DNA from: Dethiosulfovibrio peptidovorans
Lineage (GTDB): Bacteria > Synergistota > Synergistia > Synergistales > Dethiosulfovibrionaceae
Assembly (NCBI GenBank): GCA_002748665.1
Contig: PDTB01000016.1
Coordinates: forward strand, 56,659-120,658
Reading direction: 5' to 3'
DNA: 64,000 bases
In this document: in pieces, positions 9,014 through 16,492 of the stretch
How the letters are laid out: every line of letters starts with the position of its first letter
How positions within the stretch are numbered: position 1 is the stretch's first letter
Translations under genes and position numbers: made by a program
The notes under the pieces: model-generated
The model's input: the letters and a program-made list of their open reading frames with translations, nothing else
Database searches by the model: none
Told to the model about the DNA's origin: nothing

Positions 9014-10176
9014 CGCCAGTTCTCCAGGATCCACCGAGCTGCCCGACGGGCTTCGTTGAACTGAGGCGGCTCGGCGACAAAAGACTGAAGAAAAGAGCGC
9101 CAAGCTGCCACGTCAGAGGGCATCTCGGCGATAAGCCCCCTTTCGATAAACTGATCGATCATGCGGTCAAACCGAGGCGCCCCCCAAAGAGACCTCTCGG
9201 ACAAAAGCCGCCACCCTACCAGGCGTTCCGTAAGCCCCTGGAGGATTCGCCGCCACCCTTTTTTTCGTCCCACTCGCAAAAGATACACATTGGTGCCGGC
9301 AGTGGCCGCCTCGGATATCATGGAGACCGAGTCCTCGGTACAAAAGATCTTCTGACAAGCTCCCAAGATACCAGGGACCGGGTTGTCGTCGCTCTGAGAT
9401 GCTAAAAGAAGCATGGCCACCCGGTCGTTGCCCTGACAGAGAGCCTTCAGTCGGGCCTCGGTTGCGGGAGAGGTTCGGCGAGATGTCGTGATGTACAGAG
9501 AGACTTCCCGATCCTCGGCGATACGGAGCAACTCACCCACGATCCTATCGGTCCAGAGAGGGGACAGACGGTAGTTCTGGTCGTCTCCTCCCACGAGTAC
9601 TCCCCACCGAACGTCATCTCCCGGGTAGTCGTTCAGCATTTCCTGAGCCTGATCGGCTAGGTTAGAACGGTTCACCGAGTTGGGAGCTCCCAGGGTCTCC
9701 AGGATTCTTCCGTTTTTGGTCCCATCGTGAGAGGGTACCACAGCATAATCGAAAGGAGAGGTCCCGAGTATGGACGGCGTCATAAGGGTACAACTCTTAC
9801 CTCCCATGGCTCGAGCCAGGGCGAGGGTAAGAGGGGCGGCCGAGCTTCCGGCGGAGATGACCAAGCTCTCCTTACCGGAGACGCCTCGTTCGTCCAGAGC
9901 CATGCGATATCGACTCAAAAGCGTCTGAGCATCGCTCCCAGCAAAACGAAGCCACCGTCGCGCTTTAACGGAACCAGCTCTGAGCAGAGCTCTCCCCAGA
10001 ACTTTAAGCACCCAAAACCGACGACAGCCCTTGTAGGACGGCACGTTCATCTCGACTGAGAACGCCCCACAGAGTTCCGCTAAGTGAGATGCGACCCCCC
10101 GGCTTTGAAAAAGGTGTCCCCGGATTCCATCGGAGAGGATGACAACAAGGGACGGACCTTTACTACCTGTCGTCAT
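9010..10176 (-). CDS. ELM1/GtrOC1-like putative glycosyltransferase (DUF1022)
   Basis: A 388-residue protein of the ELM1 (mitochondrial fission ELM1, DUF1022) family, which in bacteria occurs in envelope loci as predicted GT-B glycosyltransferases. Seen: N-terminal LSDGIRGHLFQSRGVASHL (family pattern DG..GH..Q..G), WGVLVGGDDQNYRLS in the middle, an LYITTSRRTSP strand and a C-terminal CTEDSVSMISEAATAGTNVYLL segment, the family's T.DS.sMisEa motif. It overlaps larC by 14 bp upstream and the GT4 gene by 4 bp downstream. The biochemical reaction is not established; the family assignment is more secure than the function. Confidence 0.75.
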   Translation of the reverse strand: MTTGSKGPSLVVILSDGIRGHLFQSRGVASHLAELCGAFSVEMNVPSYKGCRRFWVLKVLGRALLRAGSVKARRWLRFAGSDAQTLLSRYRMALDERGVSGKESLVISAGSSAAPLTLALARAMGGKSCTLMTPSILGTSPFDYAVVPSHDGTKNGRILETLGAPNSVNRSNLADQAQEMLNDYPGDDVRWGVLVGGDDQNYRLSPLWTDRIVGELLRIAEDREVSLYITTSRRTSPATEARLKALCQGNDRVAMLLLASQSDDNPVPGILGACQKIFCTEDSVSMISEAATAGTNVYLLRVGRKKGWRRILQGLTERLVGWRLLSERSLWGAPRFDRMIDQFIERGLIAEMPSDVAAWRSFLQSFVAEPPQFNEARRAARWILENWR

Positions 10177-11362
10177 CGCTCCATCCTCCCAGTTCCGAGA
10201 TCAGACGAGCTCGAAGGTTCATCAACGGCATGGCATGCCTTTCCGCGAGGAGTTTCAAGTCGTCGTACTCCAAGGTACGCTTGAGGAGCTGATCGCCCCA
10301 ATATGATCGTTTCACCCGGACAGGACCCATAGAAGACTGAAAGACACCCTCATCCCGCCGAAGAATGTAGCGTTGTTCCCGTCGACATCGAAGACCGATA
10401 GACGTAGAGTAACGAAGGATGATCTCCGCCATGCCCTGTTCACCTTCGAGGGGGCCAATACAGGTAATTCGAACTCCGGGGCGTTGTTTTTTCATGATGA
10501 CAGGGGTGAGAAAAACATCCCATGCCCCAGCCTCGAAAAGACGATCCATAAGTTCTGAGAAATCCTGAGGAAGCATGTCGTCCACGTTGGCCTCAAGAAC
10601 AGACGCTTCGCCAGAGATCCAGGGACATGACTCCAGTCGCTCATCGTCCAGATCGACAACCGTGGCTCGAAGCACGTTAGGAAGGTCGGTCTCGGCGTCG
10701 CCCAGTCCGTAGCCGGTCGCGACGATCCGTCCCGATGGCATAGGCCCATACCGACAGTCCGTACTCCGCAGGATAACGGCACCTGTGGGAGTGGTCCGCT
10801 CCATGGGAGCCCCCAGGACCGTCACGGGAGCACCCTCCAACAGGCGGGTCGTTGCAGGCGAAGGGACGGGGAGGATCCCATGGGCACAGGAGACCGAGCC
10901 GGAACCAACGTTGACCGACGAGGCATATACCTGATCGACCCCCGCCAGATGAAGGGCCGAGAAGGCCCCCACGACATCCACGATGGAGTCCACCGCTCCG
11001 ACCTCGTGAAAATGGATGGCCTCAACGTCCACCCCGTGAACCGAGGCCTCGGCCTCGGCCAAAAGGCAAAATGCCCGGATCGAGCCGTTTTGGACGTCCT
11101 CGGGAAGATCGGATTTATGCAAAATATCCAGAATGTCGGAAAGATGTCGGTGACCGTGATCCCCCTCGGCGCAGACCGTAACATCCGTACCTGCCAAAGC
11201 ACCGCGTTGCCCCTTTTGAACGGACAGTTCATAGTCCGTTAGAGCCAAACCGGAGAGGAGTGAACGAAAGTCGTCGAGAGAGAAGACGTTCAGGTCCAGC
11301 ATGGCCCCCAAAAACATGTCACCGGCGATACCGGCGAGGCAATCCAGGTACAGAGCTCTCAT
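10163..11362 (-). CDS. larC: Nickel-pincer cofactor nickel insertion protein LarC (DUF111)
   Basis: This 399-residue protein matches LarC, the CTP-dependent cyclometallase that inserts nickel into the thiocarboxylated pyridinium cofactor (NPN) of lactate racemase and related isomerases. Seen: N-terminal LYLDCLAGIAGDMFLGA, a His-rich GDHGHRHLSDI segment, IHFHEVGAVDSIVDVVG, PTPTGA-like TTPTGAVIL, and a C-terminal LEANVDDMLPQDFSELMDRLF block. LarC of Lactiplantibacillus is made by a programmed frameshift; here the frame is continuous. No larA, larB or larE is visible in the window, so the client enzyme must be elsewhere or the protein serves another epimerase. It is embedded between Kdo and glycosyltransferase genes with overlaps on both sides. 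Confidence 0.85.
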   Translation of the reverse strand: MRALYLDCLAGIAGDMFLGAMLDLNVFSLDDFRSLLSGLALTDYELSVQKGQRGALAGTDVTVCAEGDHGHRHLSDILDILHKSDLPEDVQNGSIRAFCLLAEAEASVHGVDVEAIHFHEVGAVDSIVDVVGAFSALHLAGVDQVYASSVNVGSGSVSCAHGILPVPSPATTRLLEGAPVTVLGAPMERTTPTGAVILRSTDCRYGPMPSGRIVATGYGLGDAETDLPNVLRATVVDLDDERLESCPWISGEASVLEANVDDMLPQDFSELMDRLFEAGAWDVFLTPVIMKKQRPGVRITCIGPLEGEQGMAEIILRYSTSIGLRCRREQRYILRRDEGVFQSSMGPVRVKRSYWGDQLLKRTLEYDDLKLLAERHAMPLMNLRARLISELGGWSDDDR

Positions 11363-12099
11363 ACTCGTTCCTCCCGAATCAGGGCCCGGGCCCGTTCCAG
11401 GTCGGCCGGGCTGTCGATGCCGAAGCCATGGTGCCCCTTGGCCAGAGGTACCAGGATGGTGTATCCCGACTCCAGAACCCGGAGCTGCTCCAGAGATTCG
11501 CTCTCCGACAGGGGAGTGGACTCCAGGCTGACATATCGACTCAAAAAATCCCGACGATAGCCGTAGATTCCGATGTGGCCGAACATGACGGCACTCTTCT
11601 GACGCCGATAAGGAATGGGTGACCGGCTAAAGTACAAGGCCCGGTCGTACCGATCCACCACGACTTTCACTCGATCCGGATTGGATTCGTCTTCGGAAGC
11701 GAGAGGATGTCGAAGTGAGATCATCGGGAACTCGGGCCGTTCCTTCAGACATCGGGCGACCTGGTCCACAAGAGCGGGATCCATGAAGGGCTCGTCTCCC
11801 TGCACGTTGACGACGCCATCACAGGGTATATCGCCCAGGGCCTCAAGAACTCGAGAGGTCCCGTTGGGATGATCCGGGGAGGTCATGACAACCTCCCCGC
11901 CAAACTCCGTCACGGCGCGAGCGATCCGCCGATCGTCGGTGGCGACCAACACCCGGTCCACTAAGGCAGCCTGCGAGGTCAGCCGGTGTACCCAACGGAT
12001 CATGGGCTCCCCTCCAAGGTCACACAGAGGCTTGCCCGGCAGTCGAGATGATCCCCACCGGGCGGGGATGACAGCAACGACGGTCATGACGGCTATCAT
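11359..12099 (-). CDS. kdsB: CMP-Kdo synthetase (3-deoxy-manno-octulosonate cytidylyltransferase)
   Basis: A 246-residue cytidylyltransferase that activates Kdo with CTP in the cytoplasm. Seen: VIPARWGSSRLPGKPL (nucleotide-binding), VATDD, NVQGDEPF, HIGIYGYRRDFL and LEQLRVLESGY, all family-typical. The start at ATG 12099 gives an ATGA overlap with the upstream gene; ATG 12087, four codons in, is an alternative beginning MTVVAVIPAR. The stop overlaps the start of larC by 4 bp. It works with kdsA, kdsC, kdsD and waaA, all within 14 kb in this operon. Confidence 0.95.
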   Translation of the reverse strand: MIAVMTVVAVIPARWGSSRLPGKPLCDLGGEPMIRWVHRLTSQAALVDRVLVATDDRRIARAVTEFGGEVVMTSPDHPNGTSRVLEALGDIPCDGVVNVQGDEPFMDPALVDQVARCLKERPEFPMISLRHPLASEDESNPDRVKVVVDRYDRALYFSRSPIPYRRQKSAVMFGHIGIYGYRRDFLSRYVSLESTPLSESESLEQLRVLESGYTILVPLAKGHHGFGIDSPADLERARALIREERV

Positions 12100-13310
12100 C
12101 CGTTCAGGAGACGATGTTCGGCCGCCCTGGCCCGCATTTTGGCGGGGTCGATGGGACGAATCTCCCGGACGATCCACTCCCTCATGGCCTTGCCTTCGTC
12201 GGTCTCCTGCTTGTAGCTCATGAAATCCAGTTCAATACCCAACGCGTCAGCAACTCTCAGAGCCATAACAGGCCAGACCTCGCCGATATCGCCGATGATA
12301 GGAATGCTCCCCTCGTGGCGAGCGAAGGCGGACATCTCCATGCGAAAGGGAATGCCGGATATTTTGGTCTTAGGCAATCCTTTACTGATAGCCTCCTGGA
12401 TCTTGGCACTCTCTTTCTGCTGATCCTGAGCCTTCCGAAGGTTTTCGTCCAGGTCGATGCGGACCAGGGTCTTGTCCCTGAGATGATACGTGTGAATCCC
12501 CTTCCACCACGCCCAGATACCGTGTCCTGTATAGTTCTCGAATGGGCCGTCGTGAAGTTCCTGAGAAAGGGCGATGGCCGATTCGATGATGACGTCGGCA
12601 TCCTCCAACATTCGGGCCAGCCTCATGCACCGATTGGCTATTGAGATACTGTCACCTATGGAGATGCCGATATTGCCGCCCCCTACCATCTGGGGAATGC
12701 TGACGATGACCGACAGGTTTTTTTCCGCTCCGATGCCGATCATGGTTCGACGGTCCGCGCCCCAGCCCGCCACGGTCTCGAAGGGTAAACCATATGTTCG
12801 CGATATCTCCAGGATCTCCGAGGCCAGTCTCTCGTTCCACAGCCCCATGGGGTAGGCCATGTTTCCCGCCGCCTTGATGACGTCGTGACCTTCGACAACG
12901 TCTTCCTTGGCCAGAAGGTCCTCGTCCAGGACCATCTCCCTGCGGAGCGCAGCACGCTCTTTCGGCGTCATCCTGGTGAACTCGAACACGTTGCCCCGGG
13001 GCATCCTCTCCTCGGGAAAACCCAGCTGGGCTGCGTCACACATCTTGACCCGATCGAGGGAACCTGCCATCTCATGTCCGATGACAGCCGAGCTGGTGGT
13101 GACACCGTCGATAATTCCCTTGTCCATCAGTTCAGCCACCAGGGTCGTGACCCCCTCGTGGATGTTGGGACCGCTCCCGGACGCAACGACGATTTTCCCG
13201 CCACGACGCTTGACCGTTATCATGGTCTCGATGGCCCTGTCCACCGCCTCTCGGGAACGATCGTCCAGGTTACGATAAAAGGTCTCTATAAGATCTCTGT
13301 GTACGATCAT
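12096..13310 (-). CDS. Conserved protein of unknown function, faintly deoxyhypusine synthase-like
   Basis: I do not firmly recognise this 404-residue soluble protein. An N-terminal Rossmann-like stretch, GGKIVVASGSGPNIHEGVT then GVTTSSAVIGHEM, resembles the NAD-binding TTSG region of deoxyhypusine synthase folds. The central part has many Gly/Ile repeats (GGGNIGISIGDSISIANR) and a FENYTGHGIWAWW motif that look like an active site. There are no membrane segments. It is locked into the Kdo genes: its stop overlaps kdsB by 4 bp and it begins 56 bp after waaA. ATG 13310 is preceded by GGAGG at about 12 nt; a TTG further upstream is less convincing. An enzyme feeding envelope or sugar metabolism is a guess. 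Confidence 0.55.
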   Translation of the reverse strand: MIVHRDLIETFYRNLDDRSREAVDRAIETMITVKRRGGKIVVASGSGPNIHEGVTTLVAELMDKGIIDGVTTSSAVIGHEMAGSLDRVKMCDAAQLGFPEERMPRGNVFEFTRMTPKERAALRREMVLDEDLLAKEDVVEGHDVIKAAGNMAYPMGLWNERLASEILEISRTYGLPFETVAGWGADRRTMIGIGAEKNLSVIVSIPQMVGGGNIGISIGDSISIANRCMRLARMLEDADVIIESAIALSQELHDGPFENYTGHGIWAWWKGIHTYHLRDKTLVRIDLDENLRKAQDQQKESAKIQEAISKGLPKTKISGIPFRMEMSAFARHEGSIPIIGDIGEVWPVMALRVADALGIELDFMSYKQETDEGKAMREWIVREIRPIDPAKMRARAAEHRLLNG

Positions 13311-13366
13311 AATATATGGTTTCCTCCTCAAAACATATACATATCATATGTCCTTGCGATACGGGA

Positions 13367-14626
13367 TCAGACGAGAAAAGACGAGATCGTCTCCCAGGAT
13401 CGATCGGCTGCCGATGGAAGCCCCTCAAAATATGCCTTTGCAGCCCGAGCAACTCTGTCTCTCCGTCCTGCTTCCAGATCTCGAAGAAAGGCTCTGCCCA
13501 TCGTATCTCCATCGACGATCACCGTGCCCACACCGGCTTGGTTCAGGGCTTGCGTGGCCTCTATAAAATCCTGATATTGCGGCCCCTGACAGAAAGGGAC
13601 CCCAAAGAGCGCCGGCTCCATGATGTTCTGGCCTCCCCGGGGGACAAGACTTCCACCGATGAAGGCACAATCAGCCTGGGAGTAGAGTCCGAACAGGACT
13701 CCGATTCGATCCACCACCAGAACTCGCCATCCAGGTGAGGGACGGCTGTACAGGGCCACCGGTCCCAGAGAGGTGGCCAGAGCGGCGACCTCGTCAGCCC
13801 GTTCGGGGTGACGGGGAACCAGGATCAAACGAGCGCCGGGATAACGGGCAAGGACCATGCGAAAAGCGAGCAGTACGATCTCGTCCTCGCCTCGATGGGT
13901 GCTTCCCGCCAAGACGATAGGGCGTTCAGCACCCAAAAGTTCTTTCAAAGGAGCCTGATCCAGAAGATCTTTTCGTTCTCTCAGGGCATCGGCCTTGCAG
14001 TCTCCTGTAACGATCACCCTGTCCGAGGGGAGTCCCACACCGATAAGCTTCTCCCTGTCCGAGTCAGCCCTGACCATGAGAATGGTATACAGGGACAGGA
14101 CATCCCTCCAGAACCAAGGGCACCGAGCCATGGCCGTGAATGATCGATCGGAGAATCGACCGTTGATCATGAAGGACGGCGTGCCTTGCCGCCTCATCTC
14201 CCACAGGATGCCCGGCCAGATCTCGGTTTCCACCGTGACGTAGGCCTTGGGGCGAATGGACGTCGAAGCCCGGTGTACGACGAGAGGGCTATCCCAGGGG
14301 GCCGAGAGAACCTGATCGACCACGCCGTCCAACAACTGCGAAGCCATTTCCTTTCCAGTGGCCGTCGTACACGAGAGGATCAGTGGTCTCTGGGTGCAGG
14401 CAGCCGCCCTGCGAAGAAAGGGCGACGCCGATTGGACCTCGCCGACGGAGACAGCGTGGACCCACAGGGGACGTCCCTTTCGACGCAGCATCTGGATCAG
14501 AGACGAGGCATATCGACCCCGCCGTTCCTCCAGACCATGACCGGCATATCGACGGCACAACCATGGAGAGGCGAAGGCAAAGGCAGCCATCGCCACACCT
14601 CTGTAAAGGGCTATGGGCAGGGACAT
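13367..14626 (-). CDS. waaA: Kdo transferase
   Basis: This 419-residue GT30 enzyme transfers Kdo from CMP-Kdo to lipid IVA at the inner membrane. Seen: an N-terminal hydrophobic anchor (ALYRGVAMAAFAFA), LWVHAVSVGEVQSA, VTVETEIWP, MINGRFSDRS, and the diagnostic C-terminal GGSLVPRGGQNIMEPALFG. ATG 14626 (MSLPIALYRG) lies 1 bp after the kdsD stop; an upstream in-frame codon would overlap kdsD by about 60 bp. Whether it adds one or two Kdo residues is not evident from sequence. Confidence 0.94.
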   Translation of the reverse strand: MSLPIALYRGVAMAAFAFASPWLCRRYAGHGLEERRGRYASSLIQMLRRKGRPLWVHAVSVGEVQSASPFLRRAAACTQRPLILSCTTATGKEMASQLLDGVVDQVLSAPWDSPLVVHRASTSIRPKAYVTVETEIWPGILWEMRRQGTPSFMINGRFSDRSFTAMARCPWFWRDVLSLYTILMVRADSDREKLIGVGLPSDRVIVTGDCKADALRERKDLLDQAPLKELLGAERPIVLAGSTHRGEDEIVLLAFRMVLARYPGARLILVPRHPERADEVAALATSLGPVALYSRPSPGWRVLVVDRIGVLFGLYSQADCAFIGGSLVPRGGQNIMEPALFGVPFCQGPQYQDFIEATQALNQAGVGTVIVDGDTMGRAFLRDLEAGRRDRVARAAKAYFEGLPSAADRSWETISSFLV

Positions 14627-14627
14627 A

Positions 14628-15635
14628 TCAGTCGAGTCCGGCCTGAAGGAGCTCGTGAAGATGGACCATTCCCACAGGCCGCTCATCGTCGGAGACGACC
14701 AGAACCGAAATCTCCATGTCCTGCATGATCCGAACGGCTTCCACCGCTAAGGACTCGGAGCCGATGGTCTTAGGGCTGACTGTCATGACGTCCCGGATGG
14801 TCTCTGACAGGGCGGAGACTCCCTGACGCTCGATAAGACGCCTGAGATCGCCGTCGGTGAAGATGCCGACCAAGCAGCCATTCTCATCCACAACCGATGT
14901 CGCACCGTAGTTTTTGCTCGTAATCTCGAAAAGAGCCTCCTGGACGGAGACACCCTGGAACACCAACGGTAAGCGATCCCCCGTTCCCATGACCTCAGCA
15001 ACCCGAAGCAACAGCCGCCGCCCCAGGCTCCCTGCCGGGTGGAACATGGCAAAATCCTCCCGTCTGAGGCACCGCATCTCGGTGACCATCCCGGCAAGGG
15101 CATCGCCCAGGGCCAACTGAACGGTAGTACTGCTGGTAGGAGCCAAATTCAGGGGGTCGGCCTCCCGCTCCACCGATGCGTCCAACACGATATCGGCTCC
15201 CTGAGCCAAGGGTGACTGAAGGTCGCCGGTGATGGCGAGGACCGGTGCTCCGAGACGGCGAAAAAAGGGGATAAGCCCCACCACCTCGGAGGTCCGACCG
15301 CTCTGACTGATCAGGAGAGCTACATCCTCCCGACGAACCATGCCGAGATCGCCATGAGCTGCCTCAACAGCGTGAAGGAAAAAGGACGGCGTCCCCAAGG
15401 ACGCGAGAGTGGCAGCGATTTTCCGACCGATATGGCCCGATTTACCCAGGCCGGAGATCACCAAACGCCCACGACACCCCTGAACGATCCGAGCCGCCCG
15501 AGCCATCTCAGAACCGGCACGCTCCGCCGCTCTCCGAAGGGCCGTCGCCTCGTCTTCGATGACCTGACGGCCGATCTCCACCAAACGATCATCGTCCAAA
15601 ACTGGACACTCTCGGTCAGCAGGGAGGCTCATCAT
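14628..15635 (-). CDS. kdsD: Arabinose-5-phosphate isomerase
   Basis: A 335-residue protein with an N-terminal SIS domain (residues ~35-175: SGLGKSGHIGRKIAATLASLG, HAVEAAHGDLGM, ISQSGRTSEV) and two C-terminal CBS domains (residues ~205-330: VVDENGCLVGIFTDGDLRR and the MTVSPKTI / VVSDDERPVGMVHL pair). It isomerises ribulose-5-P to arabinose-5-P, the first committed Kdo precursor. ATG 15635 overlaps the kdsA stop as ATGA. The catalytic His follows the HAVEAAHGDLGM segment, as in KdsD/KpsF. Gene order kdsA-kdsD-waaA is consistent with a Kdo module. Confidence 0.94.
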   Translation of the reverse strand: MMSLPADRECPVLDDDRLVEIGRQVIEDEATALRRAAERAGSEMARAARIVQGCRGRLVISGLGKSGHIGRKIAATLASLGTPSFFLHAVEAAHGDLGMVRREDVALLISQSGRTSEVVGLIPFFRRLGAPVLAITGDLQSPLAQGADIVLDASVEREADPLNLAPTSSTTVQLALGDALAGMVTEMRCLRREDFAMFHPAGSLGRRLLLRVAEVMGTGDRLPLVFQGVSVQEALFEITSKNYGATSVVDENGCLVGIFTDGDLRRLIERQGVSALSETIRDVMTVSPKTIGSESLAVEAVRIMQDMEISVLVVSDDERPVGMVHLHELLQAGLD

Positions 15636-16492
15636 AGCTCTTTATCCTCCCAGTCAAGTTCGAAAACCCCTAGATCCCCCTTGACCAAATCATCCAGAGC
15701 CTTGAGGGTTCTAAGGTGTTCCTCCAACCGGTGAAGAGGAATCATATTGGGACCATCGCTCAAAGCTGAATCAGGATCAGGATGAATTTCCATAAACAGG
15801 GCATCCACACCCAAGCCCACCGCCGCTCGGGCCAGGGCCGGCACGAAACGTCGGTCACCACCAGAGGTCTCCCCCCGGCCACCGGGCATCTGAACGCTGT
15901 GGGTAGCATCGAAGACAACGGGGCAGCCTGTAGAGCGCATGATAGCCAACGAGCGCATGTCCACCACCAACTGACCATACCCCATGGTGGTCCCCCGCTC
16001 GCAGAGGAGGATCCGATGGTTGCCCACCTCGTGGCACTTGGCTACGACTGCCTTCATGTCGTACGGCGACAGAAATTGCCCCTTCTTGACGTTGAGGGCC
16101 TTACCCGTCTCGGACGCCGCCACCAGAAGATCGGTCTGACGACAGAGAAACGCCGGTATCTGAAGCACATCAGCGACCTGAGCGACAAGCTCGGCCTGCC
16201 ACGTCTCGTGGATATCGGTGAGGACAGGGACATTCAGAGCGGATTTGATCTCGGCAAGCCAGCTCAATCCCTTCTCCAATCCGGGGCCTCGATAGCTATG
16301 GATGGAGGTCCGATTTGCCTTGTCATACGAGGCTTTGAAGATATAGCCGATGTTCATATCACGACAGATACCCCTGATTCGGCGCCCTGTTTCCATCGCC
16401 AGTTCCAGACTCTCCAGAGAGCAGGGACCGGCTATAAGAGCCAGAGCCCCCTGACCGATTCGCACGGACCCAATCTCCACGACGGATGTCAT
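15632..16492 (-). CDS. kdsA: Kdo-8-phosphate synthase (metal-dependent class)
   Basis: This 286-residue TIM-barrel aldolase condenses arabinose-5-P and PEP to Kdo-8-P. Seen: AGPCSLES near residues 21-28, FKASYDKANRTS, LTDIHE, IPAFLCRQTDLL, LLCERGTTMGYG, and VVFDATHSVQMPG. A Cys at the AGPC position is the metal ligand of the class II (Aquifex-type) enzymes; the E. coli non-metallo form has Asn there. The start ATG 16492 overlaps the lpxK stop by 4 bp. Confidence 0.95.
   Translation of the reverse strand: MTSVVEIGSVRIGQGALALIAGPCSLESLELAMETGRRIRGICRDMNIGYIFKASYDKANRTSIHSYRGPGLEKGLSWLAEIKSALNVPVLTDIHETWQAELVAQVADVLQIPAFLCRQTDLLVAASETGKALNVKKGQFLSPYDMKAVVAKCHEVGNHRILLCERGTTMGYGQLVVDMRSLAIMRSTGCPVVFDATHSVQMPGGRGETSGGDRRFVPALARAAVGLGVDALFMEIHPDPDSALSDGPNMIPLHRLEEHLRTLKALDDLVKGDLGVFELDWEDKEL

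Noticed and set aside
13311-13366. Promoter-like AT-rich stretch with CATATG repeats between waaA and the next gene
   Set aside because: No acceptable -35/-10 pair; read-through from waaA is sufficient.
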